Below are positions 37,690-45,184 of a stretch of DNA of 64,000 nucleotides, piece after piece. The DNA is taken from contig NZ_FMUJ01000001.1 in the NCBI RefSeq assembly GCF_900100965.1, forward strand, positions 668,272-732,271, in the 5' to 3' direction. A model generated the notes under the pieces. The model was not told the origin of the DNA. It made no database searches and saw only the letters and a list, made by a program, of their open reading frames with translations. Source of the stretch: Variovorax sp. EL159 (GTDB taxonomy: Bacteria > Pseudomonadota > Gammaproteobacteria > Burkholderiales > Burkholderiaceae_C). The position numbers and the translations under genes are program-made. Position 1 is the first letter of the stretch. Each line of letters begins with the position of its first letter.

Positions 37690-38815
37690 TGTCTTCCTGA
37701 CCCGCACCGCTGCCTTCTTGCCCTTTGCCCCGGTCAGCAACGAAGAAATCGAAGACGTCCTCGGCCGCATCGGCGGCAAGGCCTCGCGCGCGCGGCGGCT
37801 GATTCTTCGCAGCAACGGCATCCAGTCGCGCCACTACGCCATCGACCGCGCCACCGGCCGGATGGCCATGACCAACGCGCAGCTCACCGCATCGGCGATC
37901 CGTGCGCTGGGCGACGACATCGGCCCGGTCGATTGCCTGGCCACCGGTACTTCGCTGCCCGACCAGCTCATGCCCAACCATGCGGTGATGGTGCACGGCG
38001 AACTCGGCTGGCCCCGGCTCGAAGTGGTGGCCTGCGCGGGCATCTGCCTGGCCGGCACCGCCGCGCTCAAGCACGCGTGGCTGTCGGTGCGCGCGGGCGA
38101 TGCGCGGCGCGCGGTCGCCACCGGTTCCGAGCTGGCTTCCGCCGTGATGCGTGGCGCCAACTTCGAAGCCGAACTCGAACACAAGCTCGAAGCGCTCGAG
38201 GCGCGGCCCGAACTGGCCTTCGAGAAAGACTTCCTGCGCTGGATGCTGTCCGACGGCGCCGGCGCCGTGCTGCTGGAGCGCGAGCCGCGCGGGCCGCTGT
38301 CGCTGCGCGTCGAATGGATCGACCTGTCGTCGGCCGCGCACGAACTGCCGGTGTGCATGTACGCGGGTGCCGAGAAGAATGCCGCAGGCGGCCTCGACGG
38401 CTGGGCGCGCTTCCCGCCTTCGGACTGGCAGCGCGAGTCGACCTTCGCCGTCAAGCAGGACGTGCGCCTGCTCAACGAGAACATCGTGCGCGCCACGCTG
38501 GGCGAACCGCTCGCGGCCGTGATCGAACGGCGCGGGCTGAAGTCGCAGGACATCGACTGGTTCCTGCCGCATCTCTCATCACACTATTTTGTCGAGCCGG
38601 TGAGCCAGTGCCTCGAATCGCTGGGGCTGCACATTCCGCGCGAGCGCTGGTTCAGCAACCTCGCGAACAAGGGCAACACGGGCTCGGCGTCGCCGTACAT
38701 CATGCTCGACGAGCTGTTCCGCTCGGGCCGCATCCGGCCGGGCCAGAAGCTGCTGATGTTCGTGCCGGAAAGCGGCCGCTTCTCCAGCGGTTTCATCTAC
38801 ATGGAGGCCGTATGA
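37679..38815 (+). CDS. DarB-like beta-ketoacyl synthase III
   Basis: 378 residues. The FabH-type triad is readable: Cys119 in VVACAGICLAG, His298 in FLPHLSSHYF and Asn333 in NKGNTGSAS. The N-terminus (DVFLTRTAAFLPFAPVSNEEIE) resembles DarB enzymes, which condense a beta-ketoacyl chain with an enoyl or acyl thioester to give a cyclohexanedione that DarA aromatises to a dialkylresorcinol. It overlaps the DarA-like gene by 11 bp, so the pair is translated together. The acyl donors in this organism are unknown. A palindromic element follows. Confidence 0.85.
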   Translation: MTTDVFLTRTAAFLPFAPVSNEEIEDVLGRIGGKASRARRLILRSNGIQSRHYAIDRATGRMAMTNAQLTASAIRALGDDIGPVDCLATGTSLPDQLMPNHAVMVHGELGWPRLEVVACAGICLAGTAALKHAWLSVRAGDARRAVATGSELASAVMRGANFEAELEHKLEALEARPELAFEKDFLRWMLSDGAGAVLLEREPRGPLSLRVEWIDLSSAAHELPVCMYAGAEKNAAGGLDGWARFPPSDWQRESTFAVKQDVRLLNENIVRATLGEPLAAVIERRGLKSQDIDWFLPHLSSHYFVEPVSQCLESLGLHIPRERWFSNLANKGNTGSASPYIMLDELFRSGRIRPGQKLLMFVPESGRFSSGFIYMEAV

Positions 38816-38820
38816 AACCC

Positions 38821-38898
38821 CCACGCGCATCGCTTCGCGTATCGCTGCCCCCCAAGGGGGCGCAGGCCTCCCTTCGGGCGGCCCGGCGGGAGGCCTGA
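38821..38898. repeat. GC-rich palindromic intergenic element
   Basis: Two hairpins in tandem: CCCCCC-AA-GGGGG (38848-38860) and the perfect 10-bp pair CAGGCCTCCC (38863-38872) with GGGAGGCCTG (38888-38897). It fills the gap between the DarB-like gene and the next ORF. Similar C-rich palindromes are common between genes in Comamonadaceae. It could pause or partly terminate transcription inside the cluster. Confidence 0.65.
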
Positions 38899-38899
38899 C

Positions 38900-39295
38900 A
38901 TGGACATCGACGCGGTTCCGCAAGAAGGCAACGCAACCCTCGACGGCCATTCCAAGCTGATGTACGCGCGCGACGCGCAGGGCCGCGTCGTCACCACCAC
39001 CTCGCGTGGCTGGGAAGCAGAAGAGATCGTGACAAGCCACGCGGTCGATGTGCTGGTCGAACAGGCCCAGGCCGCGAAGCAGCGCGTGAAGGCCGGCATC
39101 GCCTCGCCGCTCGAATACTGGATGTACGAGCGCCGCATGGACGTGGCGCTGCTGTCGCAGACCAGCGGCTTCTGGCAATGGCGCGTGCGCCGCCACCTGC
39201 AGCCGCGCCACTTCGCCGCGTTGTCGCAAGCCCAGCTGGCGCGCTACGGCGAAGCCTTGGGCCTGCCCGTTTCCACCCTGCAAGGCCTGCCGTGA
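38900..39295 (+). CDS. Small protein of unknown function in the resorcinol cluster
   Basis: 131 residues, no signal peptide or membrane span. The visible pattern is mixed: a beta-like start (KLMYARDAQGRVVTTTSRGWEAEE), then two helices (SHAVDVLVEQAQAAKQRVKAG and PLEYWMYERRMDVALLSQTSG) and a Trp/Arg-rich segment (FWQWRVRRHLQPRHF). I recognise no family. Its stop overlaps the GTG of the BtrH-N gene (GTGA, 39292-39295), so they are coupled and may act together. Flexirubin clusters also have a small unknown gene at this position, from memory. Confidence 0.75.
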   Translation: MDIDAVPQEGNATLDGHSKLMYARDAQGRVVTTTSRGWEAEEIVTSHAVDVLVEQAQAAKQRVKAGIASPLEYWMYERRMDVALLSQTSGFWQWRVRRHLQPRHFAALSQAQLARYGEALGLPVSTLQGLP

Positions 39296-40272
39296 ACTTC
39301 CAACACCAACAGGCGGCGCACTGCGAGAGCGGTGTCATCTCCAGCCTGATGCGCCACCATGGCGCGCCGATGACCGAGAGAATGGCGCTGGGCCTGTCAT
39401 CGGCGTTGTCGTTCGCGTACCTGCCGTTCATCAAGCTGTCGGGCCTGCCGCTCATTTCGTACCGCATGCCGCCCAAGGCCATCATCAAGGGCCTGCTGGC
39501 GCCGATGGCCGCGCGCTTCAGCTTCGAGACCTTCCGCACCCCCGAAGCCGGGCAACAGCGCCTCGATGCGCTGTTGGCAAGCGGGAAGATCGTCGGCCTG
39601 CAGACCTCGGTCTACTGGTTGCCGTACTTCCCGCCGAACATGCGCTTTCACTTCAATGCGCACAACCTGCTGGTGTACGGAAAAGACGGCGACGACTACC
39701 TGATCAGCGACCCCGTGTTCGAAGAGCCCGTGCGTTGCCCGGGCAGCGACCTCTCTCGCGCGCGCTTCGCCAAGGGCGTGCTCGCGCCGAAGGGCCTCAT
39801 GTACTACCCGCAGGCCATCGAGCGCAAGGTGGTCGATGCGGCCTCGGTGACCAAGGCCATCCGCAAGACGGTGCGCAACATGCTCGCGCCCATTCCCATC
39901 GTCGGTGTGCGCGGCATGCGCACGCTGGCCAACCGCATGCAGCGGCTGTCGGCCACCGATCCGCGCAGCGTCGACTTCATCGGCCACCTGGTCCGCATGC
40001 AGGAAGAGATCGGCACCGGTGGCGCGGGCTTTCGCTTCATCTACGCGGGCTTCCTGCAAGAGGCCGCGCAACTGCTCGACAAGCCGCAACTGCTGCAGAT
40101 GTCCGACCGGCTCACCGCCATCGGCGATGGCTGGCGTGCCTTCGCGCTGAAGGCGGCGCGGATGGTGAAGGGACGTGAAGCGGTCGATCCTGCCGCGTTG
40201 GCTGCGAAGCTGCGCGAGCAGGCGCAGCAGGAAGAGAGCTTCTTCCGTGATCTCAAGGCTGCTGTTGCCTGA
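39292..40272 (+). CDS. BtrH N-terminal domain protein, cysteine acyltransferase/protease-like
   Basis: 326 residues from GTG 39292. A cysteine-protease-like triad can be read: Cys11 (AAHCESGVISSL), His124 (FNAHNLLVYG) and Asp140 (YLISDPVFEEP). This is the BtrH-N domain; in butirosin biosynthesis BtrH moves an acyl group from a carrier protein to an amine. The C-terminal half (about 175-326) is helical and resembles DUF4872. An acyl carrier protein is encoded downstream in the same cluster, so the parsimonious role is transfer of the carrier-bound chain to an acceptor, possibly an amine or an alcohol. The product is unknown. Confidence 0.8.
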   Translation: MNFQHQQAAHCESGVISSLMRHHGAPMTERMALGLSSALSFAYLPFIKLSGLPLISYRMPPKAIIKGLLAPMAARFSFETFRTPEAGQQRLDALLASGKIVGLQTSVYWLPYFPPNMRFHFNAHNLLVYGKDGDDYLISDPVFEEPVRCPGSDLSRARFAKGVLAPKGLMYYPQAIERKVVDAASVTKAIRKTVRNMLAPIPIVGVRGMRTLANRMQRLSATDPRSVDFIGHLVRMQEEIGTGGAGFRFIYAGFLQEAAQLLDKPQLLQMSDRLTAIGDGWRAFALKAARMVKGREAVDPAALAAKLREQAQQEESFFRDLKAAVA

Positions 40273-40342
40273 GATGAACGCCTGCTTCTCTAGTCGTCGT
40301 GCTGTGTTGATGGAGCGCAATTCAGGGCGTGCTCACGCCGAC

Positions 40343-40574
40343 GGGGCACCTTGCTCCGCGAATGTCCCCCGGCCTTCGGGCTACCGCGCCTCCTCCTTTG
40401 TTTCGCTGCGCAAGGCACCCCATCGACGTGAGCGTTCTCCAGAGCGGCTATTGATCGGCCAGCACAACGGCAGCGCCCATGTGCGAATGGCATCGGGTGC
40501 TCCCCGCAGCGAAATAAAGGAGGAGCCGAAGGCGGGGGACATTCGCGGAGGGGAGTACCCGATGTCATTCGCAC
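40343..40574. repeat. MITE-like double-hairpin element in the 362-bp gap
   Basis: Between the BtrH-N gene and the ABC ATPase. Hairpin 1 has arms at 40343-40354 and 40410-40421 (two mismatches). Hairpin 2 has 25-base arms at 40481-40505 and 40550-40574 (two mismatches). The loop of hairpin 1 (40355-40409) is nearly the reverse complement of the loop of hairpin 2 (40506-40549), apart from an extra block of about 9-11 bases. No protein is encoded. The rest of the gap (40273-40342, 40575-40634) shows nothing I can name. Confidence 0.7.
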
Positions 40575-40634
40575 GCACCCCGAACAAGAGCGCATGGGAT
40601 ACAAACAACGTGCAACACAGCCCACAACAGCCGG

Positions 40635-41543
40635 ATGCTTGAATTCCACAAGCTCAGCTACCGCTACCCGCACGCCGACGCCCCCGCGCTGGCCGACGTG
40701 TCGCTCGCGGTGCCCAGGGGCTGCGTGCTCGGCTTGCTCGGGCCGAATGGCGCAGGCAAGACCACGCTGATCTCGCACCTGTCGGGCGCGCTCGCAGTGC
40801 AGTCCGGCGAGATCCGCATCGATGGCCAACCTTTGCAGCAGGTGCGCGCAAAGACGCCCACGCGCATCGCCGTTGCACCGCAGGATCAGGCTTTCTATCC
40901 CATGCTCACGGTCGCCGAGAACCTCGCGTGCTTTGCCGCTGCCGGCGGTCTTTCAGGCAGCCGTAAGAAGGCCCGCATCGAGACCTGCACGCACTTCGCA
41001 CAACTGGAGCAGTTCGCGAACGTGCGCGCCGAGCGCTTGTCCGGTGGCCTCAAGCGCAGGCTCAACCTCGCCATCGCCTTGCTGCCCGAACCCGAGCTGA
41101 TGCTGTTCGACGAACCCACCGTGGGTGTCGATCCACAGTCGCGCGCGTTCATCCTCGATGCGATAAAGAGCCTCGCGCAGGCGGGCGCGGCCGTGATCTA
41201 CGCCTCGCACTACATGGAAGAAATCGAAGCCATCGCCGACCGCGTAGCCATCCTCGACCATGGCCACGTGCTGCGCGAAGGTTCGCTCGACGAACTGCTG
41301 TCGAAGAGCGCGATGCTGCTCACGCTGGCCGCCGATGGACTCAGCGTCGAAATGCTCTCGCGCTTCGGTACGGTCGAGCAAGGTGGCGTGCACTGGCGCA
41401 TTCATCTGAACGAAGGCACCGGCCCCGGCCCGGTGCTGGCCACGCTCGAAGCCGAAGGTATCGCGGTGCGGCACGCCGAGTTCGGCCGCCATGACCTGGA
41501 GCAACTCTTCATGGCACTCACCCACCGCTCGCTGCGCGACTGA
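40635..41543 (+). CDS. ABC exporter ATPase of the resorcinol cluster
   Basis: 302 residues. Walker A is GPNGAGKTT (36-44), the signature LSGGLKRRLNLAIALL has Leu in place of Gln, Walker B is LMLFDEPTVGVDP, and the H-loop is VIYASHYMEE. This is the CcmA/NodI/DrrA-type exporter ATPase. It is followed 9 bp later by an ABC-2 permease, so the two form one exporter. In this context the cargo is probably the lipid-like cluster product or a conjugate of it. It follows the double-hairpin element, which could separate expression of the upstream half. Confidence 0.92.
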   Translation: MLEFHKLSYRYPHADAPALADVSLAVPRGCVLGLLGPNGAGKTTLISHLSGALAVQSGEIRIDGQPLQQVRAKTPTRIAVAPQDQAFYPMLTVAENLACFAAAGGLSGSRKKARIETCTHFAQLEQFANVRAERLSGGLKRRLNLAIALLPEPELMLFDEPTVGVDPQSRAFILDAIKSLAQAGAAVIYASHYMEEIEAIADRVAILDHGHVLREGSLDELLSKSAMLLTLAADGLSVEMLSRFGTVEQGGVHWRIHLNEGTGPGPVLATLEAEGIAVRHAEFGRHDLEQLFMALTHRSLRD

Positions 41544-41552
41544 CTTCTACAC

Positions 41553-42713
41553 ATGCTCTTCGCGCTCATCAAGAAAGAACTGCTCGCCCTCGTGCGCGAC
41601 ATGCATGGGCTGGCTGCGCTGTTCCTGATGCCGATGGTCTTCATCGTGCTGATGTCGCTCACCCTCAAGGACATCTACCGCCCGCCATTGGCCGAGCTCA
41701 GCTATGCCGTCGATATGCGCGACACCGCCACGCCCGCCAAGTGGCTGCAGCAGCTCTGGCAGCGCAACCATGGCGCGCCGCAACCGCTGGGCACCGACTG
41801 GCAGGCGCGGCTGCGCAATGGCTCGCTCAAGTACGTGATCGTGATGGAGCCGGGCCTGTCGCAAGAGCTGGAATCGGCCGCGCTCTCGACCGAGGCGCGC
41901 ATCCAGTTGCTGACCGAGCCGGGCATCGACGCCAACCTATTCAACGCACTGCGTGCCGAACTCGTCGGCGCATCCGGCGAACTCAAGGCGCGGCTCGCAT
42001 TGGCGGTGCCCGGCACCGCCAGCCCGGCGCCCGACGCATCCATCCAGGCGATGGTGCGTGCAGAGCGCTTTTCCACCACCGGCCCGCGGCCGACCTCGGT
42101 GCAGCAGAACGTGCCGGCGTGGCTGGTGTTCGGCATGTTCTTCGTGGTGGCCTCGCTCTCCAGCCTGTTCGTGCAGGAGCGCAGCTCGGGCGCTCTGGGA
42201 CGGCTGCAGAGCCTGGGCGTGTCGCGCTTCATGCTGCTGGCCTCGAAGGCGCTGCCTTACCTGGGCGTGAACGCGCTGCAGGCGGTGCTGATGCTGGCGG
42301 CGGGCATCTGGTTCATGCCGCTGATCGGCGGCGATGCGCTGTCGCTCGCGGGCATCCATTGGGGCGCGCTGCTGCTGTCGCTCGCGGCCGTGAGCCTGGC
42401 GGCGGTGAGCCTGTCGCTGGTGCTGGCGTGCGCGGTGCGCAGCCATGCGCAGGCCGCAACCATCGGGCCGATGGTCAATGTGCTGATGGCGGCGGCGGGT
42501 GGCATCATGGTGCCGAAGTTCGTCATGCCGGGCTTCATGCAGCGGCTGGTCGAGGTCTCGCCGATGAACTGGGGGCTCGAGGCGTTGCTTACCGTGTTGC
42601 TGCGTGGCGGCGGCGTGGCCGACGCGCTGCCGCAGATCGGACGGCTGGTCGTGTTCGCGGCGCTGATGTTCATCGTGGCTGTTTTTCTGTTTCGCAGGCG
42701 CACTTCGTCATGA
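41553..42713 (+). CDS. ABC-2 type exporter permease
   Basis: 386 residues. One N-terminal span (LALVRDMHGLAALFLMPMVFIVLMSL) is followed by a large periplasmic loop (about 40-180) and five or six C-terminal spans (about 185-383). This is the ABC-2 layout of DrrB/YhhJ-type drug and lipid exporters. FVVASLSSLFVQERSSGALGRLQSLGVS is the family motif before the second span. The stop overlaps the acyl carrier protein start (ATGA, 42710-42713), which ties export to synthesis in one operon. Confidence 0.9.
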   Translation: MLFALIKKELLALVRDMHGLAALFLMPMVFIVLMSLTLKDIYRPPLAELSYAVDMRDTATPAKWLQQLWQRNHGAPQPLGTDWQARLRNGSLKYVIVMEPGLSQELESAALSTEARIQLLTEPGIDANLFNALRAELVGASGELKARLALAVPGTASPAPDASIQAMVRAERFSTTGPRPTSVQQNVPAWLVFGMFFVVASLSSLFVQERSSGALGRLQSLGVSRFMLLASKALPYLGVNALQAVLMLAAGIWFMPLIGGDALSLAGIHWGALLLSLAAVSLAAVSLSLVLACAVRSHAQAATIGPMVNVLMAAAGGIMVPKFVMPGFMQRLVEVSPMNWGLEALLTVLLRGGGVADALPQIGRLVVFAALMFIVAVFLFRRRTSS

Positions 42714-42982
42714 GCACCGTTTCCGCCGAGTTCATCGCCAGCCTGAAAGCGCTGGTGCTCGATTCCGTTGAAAAAGAAGCGCCACCCGGCGGCCTGGGCG
42801 ACGACGAGCCGCTGTTCGGTCCCGAGGCGCGGCTCGATCTCGACTCGCTCGATGCCCTGCAGGTGTCGATGGCGATCCAGCAGCGCTTCGGCGTGCGCAT
42901 GCCCGACAGCAAAGAAACGCGCCGGGCCATGACCTCCATCGCGCATCTGGCGGAACACCTGGCGCAAGCGGGCAAGGCATGA
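42710..42982 (+). CDS. Acyl carrier protein
   Basis: 90 residues. The phosphopantetheine attachment site is Ser46 in RLDLDSLDALQ, the classic DSL motif. The helices fit an ACP fold (FIASLKALVLDSV at the front, MTSIAHLAEHLAQAG at the end). It overlaps both neighbours by ATGA (permease stop and ketosynthase start), an arrangement that keeps carrier and ketosynthase in step. It would carry the growing acyl chain for this cluster and present it to the ketosynthase, the DarB-like enzyme or the BtrH-N protein. Confidence 0.92.
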   Translation: MSTVSAEFIASLKALVLDSVEKEAPPGGLGDDEPLFGPEARLDLDSLDALQVSMAIQQRFGVRMPDSKETRRAMTSIAHLAEHLAQAGKA

Positions 42983-44052
42983 GCGGTGTCTACCTGGCCG
43001 GCGTGGGCCTGGCCTGTGTGCTGGGCCGCGACATGCCGGGCGTGCTGGCGGCGCTGGGGCGCGGTGGTGTGCCTCCGACGCCGGTGGTCGTTGCCGACGG
43101 CGTCCAATGGCCGGTCTATACGTTGCCGGCGCAGGAGGGCGACTGGAAGCAGCGGCTGTGCGAAACCGTTCGCAGCGTGGTCGCGCAGACCGGCGAGTGG
43201 GGCGACCGCACCGCGCCGCTGTTCGTCGCTTCGTCGTCGCTCGACATCGGTTTCATGGAGCAAGCAGTGCAAGACCTGCGGCTCGGCGGCGACCTGCAGG
43301 ACTTTGCCGAGGTCGTGGCCGGCGCGCTCGATTGGCAGGGGCCGGTGTTCACTGTTTCGACGGCTTGCACATCGGCACTCAACGCCGTGCTGGCCGCGTG
43401 CGATCTCATTCGCGGCGGCGATTCCGATGAAGCGCTGGTGATTGGTGCCGAGCTGGGCAACCGCTTCACCGTCGCCGGCTTCGGTGCGATGCAACTGCTG
43501 GCACCCGACAGCGCGCAGCCTTTCGGCGCAGCGCGCCAGGGGCTGGTGCTCGGCGAGGCTGTGGCCGCCTTGCGCTTGCGCGCAAAGCCGGCGCGCTGGC
43601 AGCTTGCAGGCGGTGCCAATGTGGTCGATGGCCGCAACCCGTCGGGCACCGAGGCCAGCGCGGTGCTTGCGATGTGCCGTGGTGCGCTGGCGCAAAGCGG
43701 ATTGCGGCCCGAAGACATCGACCTCATCAAGGTGCAGGCCGCGGGCAGCCCCGTCAACGATGCCATCGAGGTGGAGGCGCTGCGGCAGGTGTTCGATCCG
43801 CTGCCGTCGTTGGTGTCGCTCAAGTCGGCGATCGGGCACACGCTCGGTGCGGCGGGGGCGGCCGAACTGGCCTTGCTGGTGGGCTGTATCGAAGGCGGCG
43901 TCTGGCCGGCGATCGACTATCCGCTGGACGAAGCACTGAACATCACGTTGGGTGAACAAGCACCGAAGGTGCTGCGCAACATCCTGCTGAATGTGGTCGG
44001 CTTCGGGGGCGGGCACTCCTCGCTGGTGCTCAGGGATTGCGAGCGCGCATGA
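42979..44052 (+). CDS. Beta-ketoacyl synthase (FabF-like) lacking one catalytic His
   Basis: 357 residues, shorter than the usual 410. The nucleophile is Cys130 (VSTACTSALN) and the second catalytic His is His287, after Lys282 (LKSAIGHTLGAAG). The motif that normally carries the first His (N-A-H-G-T-S-T-P) reads VQAAGSPVND here: the His position is Ala255 and the loop is two residues shorter. The usual GFGG gate region is VVGFGGGHSS. It may still transfer acyl groups but decarboxylate poorly. It lies between the ACP and a short ketosynthase-like protein, which suggests a heterodimer. Condensation or chain-length control is inferred. Confidence 0.85.
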   Translation: MSGVYLAGVGLACVLGRDMPGVLAALGRGGVPPTPVVVADGVQWPVYTLPAQEGDWKQRLCETVRSVVAQTGEWGDRTAPLFVASSSLDIGFMEQAVQDLRLGGDLQDFAEVVAGALDWQGPVFTVSTACTSALNAVLAACDLIRGGDSDEALVIGAELGNRFTVAGFGAMQLLAPDSAQPFGAARQGLVLGEAVAALRLRAKPARWQLAGGANVVDGRNPSGTEASAVLAMCRGALAQSGLRPEDIDLIKVQAAGSPVNDAIEVEALRQVFDPLPSLVSLKSAIGHTLGAAGAAELALLVGCIEGGVWPAIDYPLDEALNITLGEQAPKVLRNILLNVVGFGGGHSSLVLRDCERA

Positions 44053-44552
44053 CCACCGGCAACGCAACCGTCTGGCGCACCGCCGCGCATTTTGTCGCGC
44101 ACCCGCCGCCCGTCGACTGGCGCGATACCCTGGCGAATCGCATCGGCCGTCGCCCGCGCCGTGTCGGCCTGTGGACCGAGCTTGCGATGTACGGAGCGCG
44201 CTGCTGCCTCGACGCGGCAGGCGAAGCCGCATTGCCCATCAACGCGCGCCTGCGCGTGGCCAGCCTGCGCGGTGCCTGGGGCGCCACGCATGCGGGGCTG
44301 GCGCAGCTCGACGTAGGCCTGCCGATGCCGTTCACCTTCATGCAGAGCCAGCCCGCGCTGATGCTGGCGGAGGTCGGCCGCTGCCTCGAATGGCAGGGCG
44401 ATGCGAGCTTCATGCTGTGTCGTGATCCAGAGCGCCTGTTGCAGTTGTCGAAGCTGGGCGCACCGAGAGGCGGCCTGCTGTTCGGCGTCGTCGAAGAAGA
44501 GCGCAATGGCGAGTTGCCGCGCTCCGAGTGGTGGCGGCTGGTGCCCGCCTGA
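44049..44552 (+). CDS. Half-length ketosynthase-like protein, chain-length-factor type (tentative)
   Basis: 167 residues from ATG 44049, which overlaps the ketosynthase stop (ATGA). RPRRVGLWTELAMYGARCCLDAAGE, LPINARLRVASLRGAWGATHAGLAQLD and PFTFMQSQPALMLAEVGRCLEW follow the pattern of the N-terminal thiolase half of chain-length factors (Ketoacyl-synt_2). The catalytic Cys position is not present and there is no C-terminal half. It is the last gene of the cluster. The assignment is weak and based on pattern and position; it could also be a new family. Confidence 0.6.
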   Translation: MTTGNATVWRTAAHFVAHPPPVDWRDTLANRIGRRPRRVGLWTELAMYGARCCLDAAGEAALPINARLRVASLRGAWGATHAGLAQLDVGLPMPFTFMQSQPALMLAEVGRCLEWQGDASFMLCRDPERLLQLSKLGAPRGGLLFGVVEEERNGELPRSEWWRLVPA

Positions 44553-44558
44553 GCGTCG

Positions 44559-45179
44559 TCAGCCCGCGATCGAGCGCTGCAGGTTGATCCGCGCCTGCGC
44601 TTCGAGCTGCGCATGCATGCGCGGCGTGGCGTAGATAGCCTTGCGATCCAGAAAGCGCTGCAGGATCGCGCGGCGGCGCGGTAGGCGCACGTCTTCGGGC
44701 ACGAAGGCGTACTCGGCATGCACCTGGCGCTCGTATTCGTCGAAGCGCGCGCGTTCGGCGCCGAGGATCGACAGGTCGATGTCGATCAGCAGTTCCGCAT
44801 CGCGGCCTTCGGGCACCGCGTCGTGGTGCGTGGCCATGACGAGGGCGTGCACGCGTTCGGCGGCGGCTCCGGTTGCGCCTGCCTCGATCAAAGCTTGGCG
44901 GGCCCAGTCGGCGCTGCGCGCTTCGTTGTCGTGCGCATGCACGTCGTAGATGGCGTCGTGGAACCAGAGCGCGAGCGCCACTTCGCCGGGGTGCTCGGCA
45001 TTCGCCTTCTCGCGCTCGAACCATGCGAGGCATTCGCCCAGGTGCTGCATCGTGTGGTAGTGGCGCTGCGGTTCGCTGTAGCGCTGTTGCAGCGCGGTGC
45101 ACAGTGCGTCGCTGGGAGAGGCAACGCCGAGCGCGCGCCAGGCTTCGGTCCAGTTCGCGTGCAGCGCTTCGGGCGTCAT
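44559..45179 (-). CDS. HD-domain metal-dependent hydrolase
   Basis: 206 residues. HD-type metal ligands are in RHYHTMQHLGECL, ALWFHDAIYDVHAHDNEARSA (the HD pair), HALVMATHHD and LLIDIDLSILG. This matches the predicted HD-superfamily phosphohydrolases found next to cell-wall and housekeeping genes in proteobacteria. The substrate is not known. It lies 5 bp downstream of mltB on the minus strand and is probably the last gene of the moxR-tgpA-mltB run. It is convergent with the resorcinol cluster (6 bp between stops). Confidence 0.85.
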   Translation of the reverse strand: MTPEALHANWTEAWRALGVASPSDALCTALQQRYSEPQRHYHTMQHLGECLAWFEREKANAEHPGEVALALWFHDAIYDVHAHDNEARSADWARQALIEAGATGAAAERVHALVMATHHDAVPEGRDAELLIDIDLSILGAERARFDEYERQVHAEYAFVPEDVRLPRRRAILQRFLDRKAIYATPRMHAQLEAQARINLQRSIAG

Positions 45180-45184
45180 GGCGC

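Noticed and set aside
40175..40642. A 155-codon plus-strand frame across the gap before the ABC ATPase
   Set aside because: It begins inside the BtrH-N gene in another frame and runs over the inverted repeats; composition is not protein-like.
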